Numbered from the stretch's first letter, positions 14,452 through 23,470 are shown. The stretch is 64,000 bases of DNA from Anaerohalosphaeraceae bacterium (GCA_021108375.1 JAIORA010000012.1:124001-188000); one strand, 5' to 3'. Numbers and translations are program-made. Notes: generated by a model from the sequence alone, not told the origin.

Positions 14452-15726
14452 CTAATTACCTTTCGCCTGATACCAATACAACACAGCCGGCGGATTCGAG
14501 CCTCTCTCTATTACCGCTTCAACTCGCATCCCGCCACCTTCTGGCCAGTCGTCCGCTCTCGCGAGACTCACTATCGAATAAACATCCGAACGCACAGTAA
14601 TTTTCGCTGCGATTTTCTTAAACTTATCGGTAGTTACCAGGCCCGCTTCCAAAATATCAGCGACACTATCCATCGCCTCCGGCATAGTTTGCCTGTGTTC
14701 GACAATAGAATCGGCAAGCTGCCTTCCGACCTCGCCGCCACCAAGCACTGCCGCCAAAACTTCCGCCGGCGCCGTATTCACATTCACTTTACCAGTAGCT
14801 CTGTTTCTGCTACCGACTGTAATTTTATCCGCTATTTTATAAAAGGTTTCCAAATCCAACTGCCTGGCAGAGTCTGACTTGCCTGAATTTTTATCTTTTG
14901 CCTTTTTCGAGCTGTCTTTATTTATAAGGTCAGCTATGCTCTTATAGCCGCCGGAATTTCTGCGACCGCTGCCAGTGCCTTTCGGCTTGTTTTCGACTAT
15001 CCATTTCGCGTAAGATTTTTTAATTTTCAAATCCTTTTCGAGTTTATTTTCGTCTGCGGAATTGATATCGATTCTTTTGTTACCAGCGGCATCCTTGTCC
15101 GCATCAACCGAATAACAGGTGAGGTAATCAATCCACCTTGTATCTTCGCCAAAAAGCAGCTCCCGGCTAACTCCTTTAACCGACAACAATTCTCGAATTG
15201 TTCTAAATCTGCCGTTGCGAATCTTATAACCATATTCCAAATTTTCGTAATAGCCGCCTTCAACTCCCGATGCCCGCGGCTCATCATTTTTATCCCGCCA
15301 ATCTTTAATCGCATCAGCGATTTCTTCTGTCATACCTTCCAGCGACATCAGCTCTTCTGTGCCGGCCCGGTTCAAATTCAGCTTGCTTGCTTCATCCGTA
15401 ACCTTCACTGTGAAACTGCATCCTTCGAGCTGAACATTATTAAAATCTTCTTCGTTATAAGCCCAGGCCTCTTCCAGTCCGTCGCTTGCCTGGCTGTCCT
15501 CATTCAAAACTGCCACTGCTGTATCGATTCCCGCTCGGCAGGCCCACCTGACTTTTGCACTCTGGGTTTGTGCATAGGTAACTTTCGAATCGCCCCTGCT
15601 GTTGCGTCCGATGGTCGAGGCTATCACCCCAAGCAGAACCACCAGCCACAGCACCGCTATAAGCGCAAAGCCGCATCGACTAATTTTATTCTTCTGCCTG
15701 TTCATCATCCTGCTCATCACCTTCAA
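14452..15726 (-). CDS. gspK: Minor pseudopilin GspK
   Basis: Up to 424 residues. A prepilin-type segment near the start (CGFALIAVLWLVVLLGVIAS) is cut after Gly by a prepilin peptidase. It is followed by a helix-hairpin-helix-like central domain with NLNRAGTEELMSLEGM and a second copy (DINSADENKLEKDL), typical of GspK, which is the largest minor pseudopilin and caps the pseudopilus tip. The 5' end overlaps gspJ; the first possible codon is TTG 15726, but an ATG at 15717 or 15708 fits better with the upstream AAGGTG. A Ser/Gly/Lys-rich insert at about 245-285 is longer than usual. Confidence 0.85.
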   Translation of the reverse strand: MKVMSRMMNRQKNKISRCGFALIAVLWLVVLLGVIASTIGRNSRGDSKVTYAQTQSAKVRWACRAGIDTAVAVLNEDSQASDGLEEAWAYNEEDFNNVQLEGCSFTVKVTDEASKLNLNRAGTEELMSLEGMTEEIADAIKDWRDKNDEPRASGVEGGYYENLEYGYKIRNGRFRTIRELLSVKGVSRELLFGEDTRWIDYLTCYSVDADKDAAGNKRIDINSADENKLEKDLKIKKSYAKWIVENKPKGTGSGRRNSGGYKSIADLINKDSSKKAKDKNSGKSDSARQLDLETFYKIADKITVGSRNRATGKVNVNTAPAEVLAAVLGGGEVGRQLADSIVEHRQTMPEAMDSVADILEAGLVTTDKFKKIAAKITVRSDVYSIVSLARADDWPEGGGMRVEAVIERGSNPPAVLYWYQAKGN

Positions 15727-16357
15727 AAGTTTCCATCTGGCCGCCTGTACTCAATGCAAGATTTACAAAGAACGTTTTGACCATCAAAGGCTCGTCCTCA
15801 CGGCTCTGCGGAACGATTGTTATCTCAACAAGTTCCGGAAAACCCTTCTGCATCTCGTCCCATTCGCTCTGCCATTGACTTCCGTCATAATATCTGGTAA
15901 AAAATCCATCTACACCTTCAACAATTGAAGTCAAAATCCCGCCAGGCTCACTTTCGCCATCAGGGTTAGGCCAATACCGCCTCATCAGTGTACTCTTTTG
16001 GCCATCTCTAAACACATAGTACTCAATTTCATAAATGTCGCTTTCCGGCTGGCCGTGACGTGCCTTTGTTCTGCTAATGGCATAGAACGTCAAAACACTT
16101 GAACCGCTTTCGTCGGCTCCGACAACTCCGATGAATTTCGTATTGGCATAACTTCTGTCACGATAAACGTTCGCCAAATCGCCAGCTATCATTCTGCACG
16201 CATATCGTCCCTGGTCAGCGATGTCGATATTCTCATTTATCAATGCTGCATTGCCGGAAATGGCTCGCAACAGGCCCACCGCAACAATCGCGATAAACGC
16301 GCCGATGATGGATGCAACCATCATCTCAACAAATGTAAAGCCGCCTTTCGTTTTCAA
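15686..16357 (-). CDS. gspJ: Minor pseudopilin GspJ
   Basis: 223 residues starting at TTG 16357, right after the gspI stop, with GAGGG as ribosome-binding site. The prepilin motif is GGFTFVEMMVASIIGAFIAI, with Gly at -1, Phe at +1 and Glu at +5. The C-terminal part (SDIYEIEYYVFRDG, LMRRYWPNPDG) matches GspJ, a component of the tip complex with GspI and GspK. The last 20 residues are very acidic. It overlaps gspK by up to 41 bases. Confidence 0.85.
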   Translation of the reverse strand: MKTKGGFTFVEMMVASIIGAFIAIVAVGLLRAISGNAALINENIDIADQGRYACRMIAGDLANVYRDRSYANTKFIGVVGADESGSSVLTFYAISRTKARHGQPESDIYEIEYYVFRDGQKSTLMRRYWPNPDGESEPGGILTSIVEGVDGFFTRYYDGSQWQSEWDEMQKGFPELVEITIVPQSREDEPLMVKTFFVNLALSTGGQMETFEGDEQDDEQAEE

Positions 16358-16792
16358 TTACCCTCGCTCCGTTTCAGAGGTTTCACCTTTTTGCTGCTCT
16401 TCCTGCAAAATTTCACTTTTACTGTTCAGCCGTGTTTCGATAACAACTTCATAATTCTTCCGCTTTTCGAACCATTCTATAATGACTTTCACTTGGTAAA
16501 GATTATCTATTCCGACAGGTTCAGCACTGACCTGCCAGCTAAACACCGGCTCCTTATCTTCAAACCGTCCCTCGGTTTTGCCTGCCTCGATAAATTTATC
16601 TATCCCGATATAATCAATTATTACCAACTGTTTTTGAGCCAGCTCAATCGCTGTTTCGTACTGACGGTTAAGCGTAACAGCACTCATCGCACGCACACTC
16701 AAAGAGCTTAAAGCCAAAACCGCGGCGCACAATATCACACTTGCCGCAATCATCTCTATCAGCGTAAAGCCTTTTTCTTTTGCGCCTCTCAA
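16358..16792 (-). CDS. gspI: Minor pseudopilin GspI
   Basis: 144 residues, start TTG 16792, which overlaps the gspH stop (TTGA). Prepilin motif KGFTLIEMIAASVILCAAVL, followed by the short domain of GspI with AIELAQKQL and FSWQVSAEPV. It is a minor pseudopilin of the tip complex. Its C-terminus is charged and Glu/Lys-rich. Order and overlap with gspH and gspJ show tight translational coupling. Confidence 0.85.
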   Translation of the reverse strand: MRGAKEKGFTLIEMIAASVILCAAVLALSSLSVRAMSAVTLNRQYETAIELAQKQLVIIDYIGIDKFIEAGKTEGRFEDKEPVFSWQVSAEPVGIDNLYQVKVIIEWFEKRKNYEVVIETRLNSKSEILQEEQQKGETSETERG

Positions 16793-17364
16793 ATCCTCAC
16801 CTCATCAAGGTCAACGCTATCACTTTGAATATTCTCCGCGGTATCTTCAAACAGCATCGCTCTGGCACTAATGGCGGAAATCCTTACCGTAAAATGGTCT
16901 TCGCTGTTGCCTATTTGAACGACCGCCGATTCAGCGGAACCGTCGGCAAAAAAGTTTATTGTATTCGCACTTCCCATATCAGCGTTCGCTTCATCGACCG
17001 CCGGAACAATTTTTACATATTCGAAATTTACATTTTCATCAAATTCGGTCGGCTTAGAGTACAAATTCCGAACTTCCTCTTGATTATCCTGGCCAAACTC
17101 GTCGATATGCTCAACAACAAGAACAAATTTTCTATTATCCGAATCAATTTTTATACTGCACCTGCTTTGCCTTTCTATCGCTGTAATCCTGGCGTATTTT
17201 GCGGCCAGCAGAAAATCCATCGCGCTCTTTTTAACCAGCATTTTTTTGTAGGTACTCGCATACATACCGCCAGCAGCTCCTGCAAGCAAACCTGCCAACA
17301 GGATAACAACCAAAACTTCCAGAATAGTAAAACCATTCCGACATTTTTTTCTACTTTTAGTCAT
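16789..17364 (-). CDS. gspH: Pseudopilin GspH
   Basis: 191 residues from ATG 17364, which overlaps the gspG stop (ATGACTAA). An upstream in-frame start would lie inside gspG and has no support. Prepilin motif RNGFTILEVLVVILLAGLLA, then a beta-rich GspH domain (CSIKIDSDNRKFVLVVEHID). It is a minor pseudopilin that joins the tip complex to the GspG shaft. Confidence 0.85.
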   Translation of the reverse strand: MTKSRKKCRNGFTILEVLVVILLAGLLAGAAGGMYASTYKKMLVKKSAMDFLLAAKYARITAIERQSRCSIKIDSDNRKFVLVVEHIDEFGQDNQEEVRNLYSKPTEFDENVNFEYVKIVPAVDEANADMGSANTINFFADGSAESAVVQIGNSEDHFTVRISAISARAMLFEDTAENIQSDSVDLDEVRI

Positions 17365-17788
17365 TATAAATATCTGCGTCATCGCCCTCGCCGCCGGGCT
17401 GACCGTCAGCACCAAGGCTCACTAAATCGAAACTGCCCGGATTAACTTCGCCTTCTTCAACATAAATGTATGTATTGTCCCACGGGTCCAACAGCTTGCT
17501 TTTTTTCAGATAAGGCCCTTTCCATTTTTCCTGCAAATCGCTCGGTGCCTCAATCAATTCGTCCAGCGCCTCCGCTCCCGAAGGATACCGCCCGCAGGCA
17601 ATATAAAATGTTCCGATTGCATTTTCGATATTCGCCATTTTTGCTTTTGCGATATCGTGTTTGGCTTTGCCAAGTCCTTTAAACATTTTCGGCGCAACAA
17701 ACGCTGCCAGCATTGATATAATCAGAATAACAACCAGCAGTTCAACAATCGTAAATCCGTTTTCTTTTTTTCGCATTTCTATTTTCAT
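17357..17788 (-). CDS. gspG: Major pseudopilin GspG
   Basis: 143 residues from ATG 17788, chosen for the ribosome-binding site AGGAAGGA 7 bases before it; the longer frame to 17860 runs into gspF. Prepilin motif NGFTIVELLVVILIISMLAA, then the GspG signature: GLGKAKHDIAKAKMANIENA, RYPSGAEALDEL, WKGPYLKK, DPWDN and YVEEGEVNPGSFDLVSLGAD near the end (calcium-binding loop). It polymerises into the pseudopilus that pushes substrates through GspD. Confidence 0.93.
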   Translation of the reverse strand: MKIEMRKKENGFTIVELLVVILIISMLAAFVAPKMFKGLGKAKHDIAKAKMANIENAIGTFYIACGRYPSGAEALDELIEAPSDLQEKWKGPYLKKSKLLDPWDNTYIYVEEGEVNPGSFDLVSLGADGQPGGEGDDADIYND

Positions 17789-17840
17789 TATAAAGTCCTT
17801 CCTGAACATAATTTTTCTGCTGTCAGCCGCGGCGTTATCG

Positions 17841-19088
17841 TTACAATGCTCCGCCGCCAAGCTCCATCATCACTATCGGCAAAAGAGTTGCCGCTATTAT
17901 AAAACCAATTACCAATGCAAGCAGCAAAATCAGCATTGCCGGAAAAATCGCGATAAATTTTTCTATCGCCGAATCCGCCTCATCATCAAAAGTATCGCCA
18001 GCGCCGAGCAAAAGCTCATCGAGCCTGCCGGTTTGCTCGCCGACCGAAACAATCTGCACCAATAGTGGCGGAAAATAGCCCGCCTCGCCCAGAGGCTTAG
18101 CCAGCGACGAGCCGCCTTTAATTTGTTCCGCCGCAGAATCTACCTCCAGCGCCAAAACCTCATTGCCCAACGTATCGCGAACTATTGATAACGATTCGAG
18201 AATACTCACTCCGCCCCTGGTAAGAGCACCAAGCATTTTAGCGAATCTACCTATCGCAATCGTCAGCATCACATCTCCGAGTACCGGCACTTTCAATTTG
18301 AAATAATCCCAGCTAACCCGGCCCTTACCTTTAATCCACCTCGAAAAATAAAACCAGCCAATGCCCAAAATCAAAATGCTAATCAATCCGTAATTCCTGA
18401 AAAAATCGCTCATACCAAGCAGAACTTTTGTTGGTATCGGCAAAGCGTCCATCCCGCCGCTAATGGTAGCCAGAATTTTCGGCAATATCCACGTTATCAC
18501 GATAATCACAGAAATAAGCCCAACACCCAAAACAAAAATCGGGTATGCCGAAGCGTTCCTCATATTGGCTTTTATTTTTTCTTCTCTTTGCAGAATATCG
18601 GTCAGTTGCGTAATAGTCTTATCGAGCATACCGCCGGTCTCGCCGACTCTCACCATTGAAAGGTAAAGATTGCTGAAAACTTTTTTGTGTGAACCCATCG
18701 CCTCTGAAAGCGATTTGCCGGCATTGACCGCGCTGACCAGCTCATCAAAAAGTTTCTGCATCGCCGGTTTATGCTGGCCGGCCCTGATTATCTCAAGGCA
18801 GTTCAATAAAGGCAGCCCCGCCTTTAGAGCCGTTCCAAGCTGGCTGGTAACTGCCAGTATGTTGCTGCCTTTGATTCTTTCCCGGCCAAATTTGAACAGG
18901 CTCACCTGTTGAGATTTTCCCGCAAAACTTTCCTTGTTTGCGTGCCTGATTTTGGCCTCTGAGATTTCGGTTACAAAGCAATTTTTTTGCGCAAGATTCG
19001 CCACCGCAATTTTGCTGTCAGCCGCATCAATAGTACCGCTCGTATTCTCGCCATCCGTGCCGACTGCTTTATAAAAGTACACGCTCAA
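17841..19088 (-). CDS. gspF: Type II secretion inner-membrane platform protein GspF
   Basis: 415 residues with two repeated T2SSF domains (about 85-205 and 285-405), each ending in membrane helices. Conserved stretches: LGTALKAGLPLLNCLEI, MVRVGETGGMLDKTI, LGALTRGGVSILESL and IVSVGEQTGRLDELL. It anchors the ATPase and assembles pseudopilins. The first possible codon is TTG 19088; a GTG two codons on is possible, and neither has a clear ribosome-binding site. It follows gspE with a 91-base gap. Confidence 0.92.
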   Translation of the reverse strand: MSVYFYKAVGTDGENTSGTIDAADSKIAVANLAQKNCFVTEISEAKIRHANKESFAGKSQQVSLFKFGRERIKGSNILAVTSQLGTALKAGLPLLNCLEIIRAGQHKPAMQKLFDELVSAVNAGKSLSEAMGSHKKVFSNLYLSMVRVGETGGMLDKTITQLTDILQREEKIKANMRNASAYPIFVLGVGLISVIIVITWILPKILATISGGMDALPIPTKVLLGMSDFFRNYGLISILILGIGWFYFSRWIKGKGRVSWDYFKLKVPVLGDVMLTIAIGRFAKMLGALTRGGVSILESLSIVRDTLGNEVLALEVDSAAEQIKGGSSLAKPLGEAGYFPPLLVQIVSVGEQTGRLDELLLGAGDTFDDEADSAIEKFIAIFPAMLILLLALVIGFIIAATLLPIVMMELGGGAL

Positions 19089-19179
19089 ATTAGTTTCTCG
19101 AAGCTATTCCAAAACCCTTGTTTTTGGCACTGGCAATGCCACGAATGGTGTTTATTACGGTTTTTGGGATGAATTATCA

Positions 19180-20895
19180 TTATTCGTCTTCTATGCCTTT
19201 TGTAACTCTGAAAACTTCCTCAAGACTCGTTATACCAGCCAGCGCTTTATCCAGCCCGTCCTTCCTCATATTGGTATGGCCGTCCGCTGAGGCCTCTGCT
19301 ATTTGTTCAGCCGATGGTTTAGAAGCTATCAAGTTGCGCATCGGTTTTGTTACTCTAAGAATCTCAAAAATTCCGACTCGTCCTTTCGTGCCGGTCTGCA
19401 TACATTCATAACAACCTCTACCGTGATAAAGTTTCGTATCATTGGCAAGTTTTACCGAACCATTAAGGCTCTTAAGGATATGTTCGTCAGGGGCATAAGC
19501 CTCTTTGCAATGCGGACATATTTTTCTCACGAGTCTCTGAGCCAACACTGCCTCAAGCGAACTGGCCAGCAAAAACGGCTCAACACCCATATCTATCAAT
19601 CTTGTTATCGCGCCAGCGGCATCGTTTGTATGCAGCGTCGAAAAAACAAGATGACCTGTCAAAGCCGCTCGAATTGCAATATCTGCTGTTTCACTATCGC
19701 GAATTTCACCTACCATTATAATGTCCGGGTCCTGCCGTAAAATATGACGCAAACCCGTCGCGAATGTCAAACCTCTTTTCGAATTCACCGGCATCTGAAT
19801 AATACCGTTGAGCTGATATTCAACAGGGTCTTCAATAGTGATTATCTTTAGCGATGGAGAATATATTTTGTTCAGTGCCGCATAAAGCGTAGTCGTCTTT
19901 CCGCTGCCGGTCGGCCCGGTTACCAGAACGATACCGTGGGCACAATTCATACCCTGAATAAAGCCAGCCAGCGAATCGGAACTCATCCCCAGCCCCTCAA
20001 GCTCTATCAGCGATGCCGACCTGTCGAGTATTCTCATTGTAATTGATTCACCAAAAATAGTCGGCACTGTTGAAACACGAATATCAACTTTGCCCTTATT
20101 GCCGGCAAATTCTATATGGCCGTCCTGCGGAACAAAACGCTCTGCGATATTCATATTAGCCATAATTTTGATTCTGGAAATAATCGCTGCCTGCAGGCGT
20201 TTCGACGACGGGGCTTTTTCGACCAGTACCCCGTCAACGCGATACTTTATTTTCACTTCTTTCTCAAACGGCTCGATATGCACATCGGACGCTCGCGAGT
20301 CTATCGCTTCCAGCAGAATCAAATTGACAAGGTTCACCAGCGAAGGTTCTCTGGCAAGTTCGTGCAATTTTGCCGCTGACAAATTGCCGTTACCATTACT
20401 ACCCTCAAACTCAGCCTTTTTCTCCTGCGGGGCGAGGTTATCGAGCATCCTCGCGACATTACTGCCATAAAATTTCAGTATCGCTTTTTCCATCTGCACC
20501 GGCTCAGCGTAATACCGCTGGATGCCCATATCGCTAACCAGCCGCAATTCCTCAATCGCCTCAGCCGAGAACGGCTCAGTCATCGCGACCGCAATGCTTC
20601 CGGATTCGATTCGTAACGGCAAAACGTTATATTTGCTGACAATCTCTACCGGCAGAATCGCCAAAACATCGGCAGTGATACTAATATCGGCTAATTCAAC
20701 TTTTTCGATACCCGCTTGCGATGCCAGCGTTTCGTTGAGCATCGCCGGAGTTATTTTACCTGTTTTAACAAGTGTCTGGCCGAGCAGTCTTTTGTCGGAC
20801 AGTTGTTCAGCAAGCGCGGAATCCAATTGCACAGAATCTATGTAAGACTTGGCGCGCAGCAACTGCCCTAATTTTCTCGTTTCTGGCTGGTTCAT
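19180..20895 (-). CDS. gspE: Type II secretion ATPase GspE
   Basis: 571 residues from ATG 20895. The N-terminal MshEN/GspE-N domain (about 1-150) carries repeats such as KRLLGQTLVKTGKITPAML. The ATPase domain has Walker A TGPTGSGKTT, Asp box TIEDPVEYQL, Walker B DIIMVGEIRD and the His box TGHLVFSTLHTNDA. A zinc finger follows (CPHCKEAY ... CYECMQTG). It powers pseudopilus assembly. It is the first gene of the minus-strand operon and lies just downstream of a consensus promoter. Confidence 0.94.
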   Translation of the reverse strand: MNQPETRKLGQLLRAKSYIDSVQLDSALAEQLSDKRLLGQTLVKTGKITPAMLNETLASQAGIEKVELADISITADVLAILPVEIVSKYNVLPLRIESGSIAVAMTEPFSAEAIEELRLVSDMGIQRYYAEPVQMEKAILKFYGSNVARMLDNLAPQEKKAEFEGSNGNGNLSAAKLHELAREPSLVNLVNLILLEAIDSRASDVHIEPFEKEVKIKYRVDGVLVEKAPSSKRLQAAIISRIKIMANMNIAERFVPQDGHIEFAGNKGKVDIRVSTVPTIFGESITMRILDRSASLIELEGLGMSSDSLAGFIQGMNCAHGIVLVTGPTGSGKTTTLYAALNKIYSPSLKIITIEDPVEYQLNGIIQMPVNSKRGLTFATGLRHILRQDPDIIMVGEIRDSETADIAIRAALTGHLVFSTLHTNDAAGAITRLIDMGVEPFLLASSLEAVLAQRLVRKICPHCKEAYAPDEHILKSLNGSVKLANDTKLYHGRGCYECMQTGTKGRVGIFEILRVTKPMRNLIASKPSAEQIAEASADGHTNMRKDGLDKALAGITSLEEVFRVTKGIEDE

Positions 20896-20939
20896 CCTGA
20901 ATTCCAAATGGGTTTTAAACGCTACTCTTGAAGCGCGTA

Positions 20940-20968
20940 ATTATACAAAAAATAAGGGTTTATGTCAA
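20940..20968 (-). promoter_or_regulatory. Consensus sigma-70 promoter of the gsp operon
   Basis: On the minus strand TTGACA (20968-20963), a 17-base spacer and TATAAT (20945-20940) form an exact consensus promoter. Initiation near 20933 leaves a leader of about 38 bases before gspE. It probably drives all eleven gsp genes down to gspD, 12.4 kb of largely overlapping genes. Confidence 0.85.
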
Positions 20969-21296
20969 TAACAAACCCCTTGACACTTTGATTCCTCGGC
21001 GATAAATCCACTATTTAGGCCATAGTTTGATACCATTTAGATGTTCCAGAATTGATTTTGTTACAAAAAATCTGAGATTTCCCCCAAAAATGACCCAAAA
21101 ATCACATTTTTAGTGCTGAAAACAATACTATTTGGAGCCTGTGTTCGCAAATAGCCTATATCCCCCACATCGCCATAGTAGCCGAGCCGCGGAAGCGGCC
21201 GGACAGGTTGCTGTCATTTCGACCAATGCGGAGAAATCTCAGTTAATCCCGATTCATCGGGGTTGTTTTACAAATGGGTTACATCCTATGTTTTAA
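20969..21296. other. Intergenic region with repeat module
   Basis: No gene is seen between the gsp promoter and the terminator of the DUF6263 gene. The region holds the composite repeat at 21177-21240 and the phrase 'CAGTTAATCCCGATTCATCG' just after it; related phrases occur near 3109, 3180 and 31312. Confidence 0.5.
21177..21240. repeat. Composite dispersed repeat, copy 2
   Basis: Stem-loop TAGCCGAGCCGCGGAAGCGG followed by CCGGA, then GTCATTTCGACCAATGCGGAGAAATCTC. Same order of units as at 2132-2194 and 37297-37361, with T for G in the CATTTCG variant and compensating AAATCTC at the other end of the stem. Confidence 0.7.
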
Positions 21297-21332
21297 CAAA
21301 AAAACAGCCCGCAGGTTTTCCCGCAGGCCGTT
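21297..21332 (-). terminator. Intrinsic terminator of the DUF6263 gene
   Basis: On the minus strand, GGCCTGCGGG-AAAA-CCTGCGGGCT pairs over about 11 bp including four G-U pairs and is followed by TTTTTTTG. The pairing works only on the minus-strand RNA, which fits the gene at 21445-22431. Confidence 0.7.
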
Positions 21333-21383
21333 AAATTTTAAAGGTATTGCACTTTAAAAAAATCGTTTTGCAAAATTCACTTT

Positions 21384-21443
21384 GTCATTCCCGCGCAGGC
21401 GGGAATCCAGTTTTTTGTCATTTCGAGCACTATCGAGAAATCT
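21384..21443. repeat. Two dispersed hairpin repeats in tandem
   Basis: GTCATTCCCGCGCAGGCGGG followed by AATCCA (21384-21409) and GTCATTTCGAGCACTATCGA followed by GAAATCT (21417-21443). The first belongs to the same family as 37368-37393 and 37454-37479; the second is a T-variant of the GTCATTGCGAGC family. They directly abut the stop codon of the DUF6263 gene. Confidence 0.7.
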
Positions 21444-21444
21444 A

Positions 21445-22431
21445 TTATTTCACATCGACGGTTTCGACCTTGAATGTGCCATCAATTTTCATTGGCATCT
21501 TCATACCTTCCGGCATCTGCGGGCTTGGCTCCATACTCATAACCCCAGTCAAATTCATAGCGCCGCTGCTCGAAAGCGCCCAGCCGTTCGTCTCATCAAT
21601 AACGCTCGCCTGACTGATAACCCCTGCAAACTGGAAGCCCATACTCATACCCGGTGCCATCTCGATTTTCTGAGCCGAGTCGCCCATATCCATCTTCGCC
21701 GAAGCGTCGATATACGCAAGACCCTTTTCCCTTTTCGTGAGCATATACGTTGTAGAAATATCTATCGGGAATCCTATATCGATTCCGAGGTCGTCATACC
21801 ACGCATCGCCTACCCCAACAGGCCCATCAGGAAATATCGCGAACATTTGCCCCATCGAATCTTTCATCTTCTTTTCATCGAACATCTTCGACATCATACT
21901 TTTCATCATTTCAGCTTCCGGCCCGGCCCCTTCGATTGTCTTTTTCATCATCTCAGCCATACCGTTAACATCAGAAACCTCGCCATTAGGCTTAACCTTC
22001 ATAGTCAGCTCGCCGCCGGTCATACATGACATAGCCGCTCTCATCATCCTTTCTCCCTGGTCGTTAGAGTCTTCCGCCGGCTTTGTTGAATCGTATTCCA
22101 TAGACATCTCAGGGCTGGTCATTTTCATCTTCATCGATTTGTATGTAACTTTCATCGTCGCTAACCCGTTTGGCTCAACAGCCAGTACTTCGTAACCCAT
22201 CACCATTTCCATCTCCTGGGCCATCTTCATTTCCTGACCCTGCATTGTCTGGGTAATGTTATTGACTTGGGTCATTTTCATATCGCGTTTTTCGCCGACT
22301 TTCAATCGAAGTTTAAGCTCGACTTTTTCTGACGAACCTTTTTTCGGTGCGGGTTTTACATCTGCCGCGAAACAAATGGTGCTAAAAGCCAAAAAACATA
22401 CCAAAAATGCTGCAAAAATTCTCGTTTTCAT
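21445..22431 (-). CDS. Exported Met-rich DUF6263 family protein
   Basis: 328 residues from ATG 22431, chosen for the ribosome-binding site AGGAGAGG and because a signal peptide starts there (MKTRIFAAFLVCFLAFSTIC, then FAAD); upstream in-frame codons are in a repeat. Family pattern: KLRLKVGEKRDMKMTQ near the start, PVGVGDAWYDDLGI in the middle. About 44 of 328 residues are Met, mostly in the first half (DMKMTQ, EMKMAQEMEMVMG, SMKMKMTSPEMSME). The protein acts outside the cytoplasm. Function of the family is unknown to me; the Met clusters could bind copper or be a surface feature, which is only a suggestion. Confidence 0.75.
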   Translation of the reverse strand: MKTRIFAAFLVCFLAFSTICFAADVKPAPKKGSSEKVELKLRLKVGEKRDMKMTQVNNITQTMQGQEMKMAQEMEMVMGYEVLAVEPNGLATMKVTYKSMKMKMTSPEMSMEYDSTKPAEDSNDQGERMMRAAMSCMTGGELTMKVKPNGEVSDVNGMAEMMKKTIEGAGPEAEMMKSMMSKMFDEKKMKDSMGQMFAIFPDGPVGVGDAWYDDLGIDIGFPIDISTTYMLTKREKGLAYIDASAKMDMGDSAQKIEMAPGMSMGFQFAGVISQASVIDETNGWALSSSGAMNLTGVMSMEPSPQMPEGMKMPMKIDGTFKVETVDVK

Positions 22432-22497
22432 AATACCTCTCCTAAAAAATATGTTTTGAGTTATTTTTAAATTACGGATTAGGTCTCTAAAAAACTG

Positions 22498-22586
22498 GAG
22501 ATTGCTTCGTCGCGTTGCTTCTCGCAATGACGGATTGCGCGTTTTTATGTCATTGCGAAGCCTTGTTGTTAGGCCGCGGCAATCTC
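22498..22586. repeat. Head-to-head pair of GTCATTGCGA repeats
   Basis: A reverse copy (22498-22531; complement reads GTCATTGCGAGAAGCAACGC) faces a forward copy (22549-22586; GTCATTGCGAAGCC ... GGCAATCTC) with 17 bases between. Together they can form a long imperfect hairpin. Confidence 0.65.
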
Positions 22587-23233
22587 AAACTTTAGAAATC
22601 TTAGTTTTTCAGAAACCCCGTATATATTATGATACCTATTTGGTGGATTTGTTACAGCTTTTTTTACTTTTTGGAAGATTTTTAACAAAAAATTCGGCGG
22701 GAAAAGGCAAAACACGGCAGAGCAAAAAGAGCACAAAGAAATGGAGCTGCCTCCTCCTGGCCAGCTCCGATTTCATACGCAATTTATAAACATCAGGGCT
22801 GCATTCATTTATTCTTAGGTTCAGCCCTGTCTGCGGTCAACGCGGGTGGGCAAATCTGCTACTCCTCCTCAGGAAACCAGGTTTAGCCCGCCCGGCAAAG
22901 AATACCTACATAATGAGCAAAGCATATACCAAAAAACCGGAAAAAACTTACTCAGCTAACATAATTACGCAACCTGTTTTTTGGGCAAGAGTTAGCTGTT
23001 AATGGACGTAATTGGGGTACAATGGACAGAGTGTTGAAATTTGATAGCCTGATGGATTTAGGCAACATAACCAGCACTATTAGTACTGAAAATTGCTTTT
23101 TATCGGCCATAACTCCTTGAAAAATCAGCCATTTTAGCAGTGTTCACAAAACGCAACATCATATATGCTATATGACAGTATTCAACACCGGAGAACCCCC
23201 TCAAAAATAGCGACAACGTGCAAAATCAGCGCA
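22587..23233. other. Long intergenic region, no protein gene
   Basis: No coding frame with a ribosome-binding site. It holds a 7-bp hairpin at about 22741-22766 (GGAGCTG/CAGCTCC) and the structured element at 22810-22904, described separately. From 22905 to 23233 nothing else is recognised. Confidence 0.5.
22810..22904 (-). ncRNA. Candidate structured RNA, about 95 nt
   Basis: The ends TATTCTT (minus 22904-) and AAGAATA pair. Inside, CGGGCGGGCTAAA pairs with TTTGCCCACCCG with one mismatch and one bulge, and an apical part has TTTCC/GGAGG and CTG/CAG. Length, the single long hairpin and phrases such as CUAAACCUGG ... AGCAG ... ACCGCAGACAGGGCUGAACC recall a small bacterial SRP RNA. However, the expected GUCAGGUCC/GGAAGCAG core is not matched, so the name is not given. 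The strand is inferred from that likeness. Confidence 0.35.
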
Positions 23234-23266
23234 TAAAAAAGGCTCAGGTGAGGGAACCTGAGCCTT
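23234..23266 (-). terminator. Intrinsic terminator
   Basis: A perfect 11-bp stem (AAGGCTCAGGT / ACCTGAGCCTT, loop of 6) is followed on the minus strand by TTTTT. It is 205 bases downstream of the stop of the gene at 23471-24319 and would end its transcript. Confidence 0.75.
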
Positions 23267-23470
23267 GCTGAGACAAAGTCTTGTTTCGTTATATATAGCC
23301 AAGGATATTTATTACCCTTCGCCCCAGCGATACCAAAACCTGCTTATAAGAAAAAAAAGAGCACCTCTATGAGAGTCATTGTAGCACAAGTCGTGGTCGT
23401 TGCAAGGTTTTTTTTACATTTTTTAAAAAAATCACAAAAATCAGCGTTTTCAGCTCAAAACGACGAGTTG

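Noticed and set aside
17789-17860. Longer gspG start at 17860 and gspH start at 17415
   Set aside because: Both would place long extra sequence before the prepilin motif; the internal starts have ribosome-binding sites or ATGA-type coupling.
22741-22766. GGAGCTG/CAGCTCC hairpin as terminator or riboswitch part
   Set aside because: Loop of 12 bases, no T-run, and no gene close enough on either strand.
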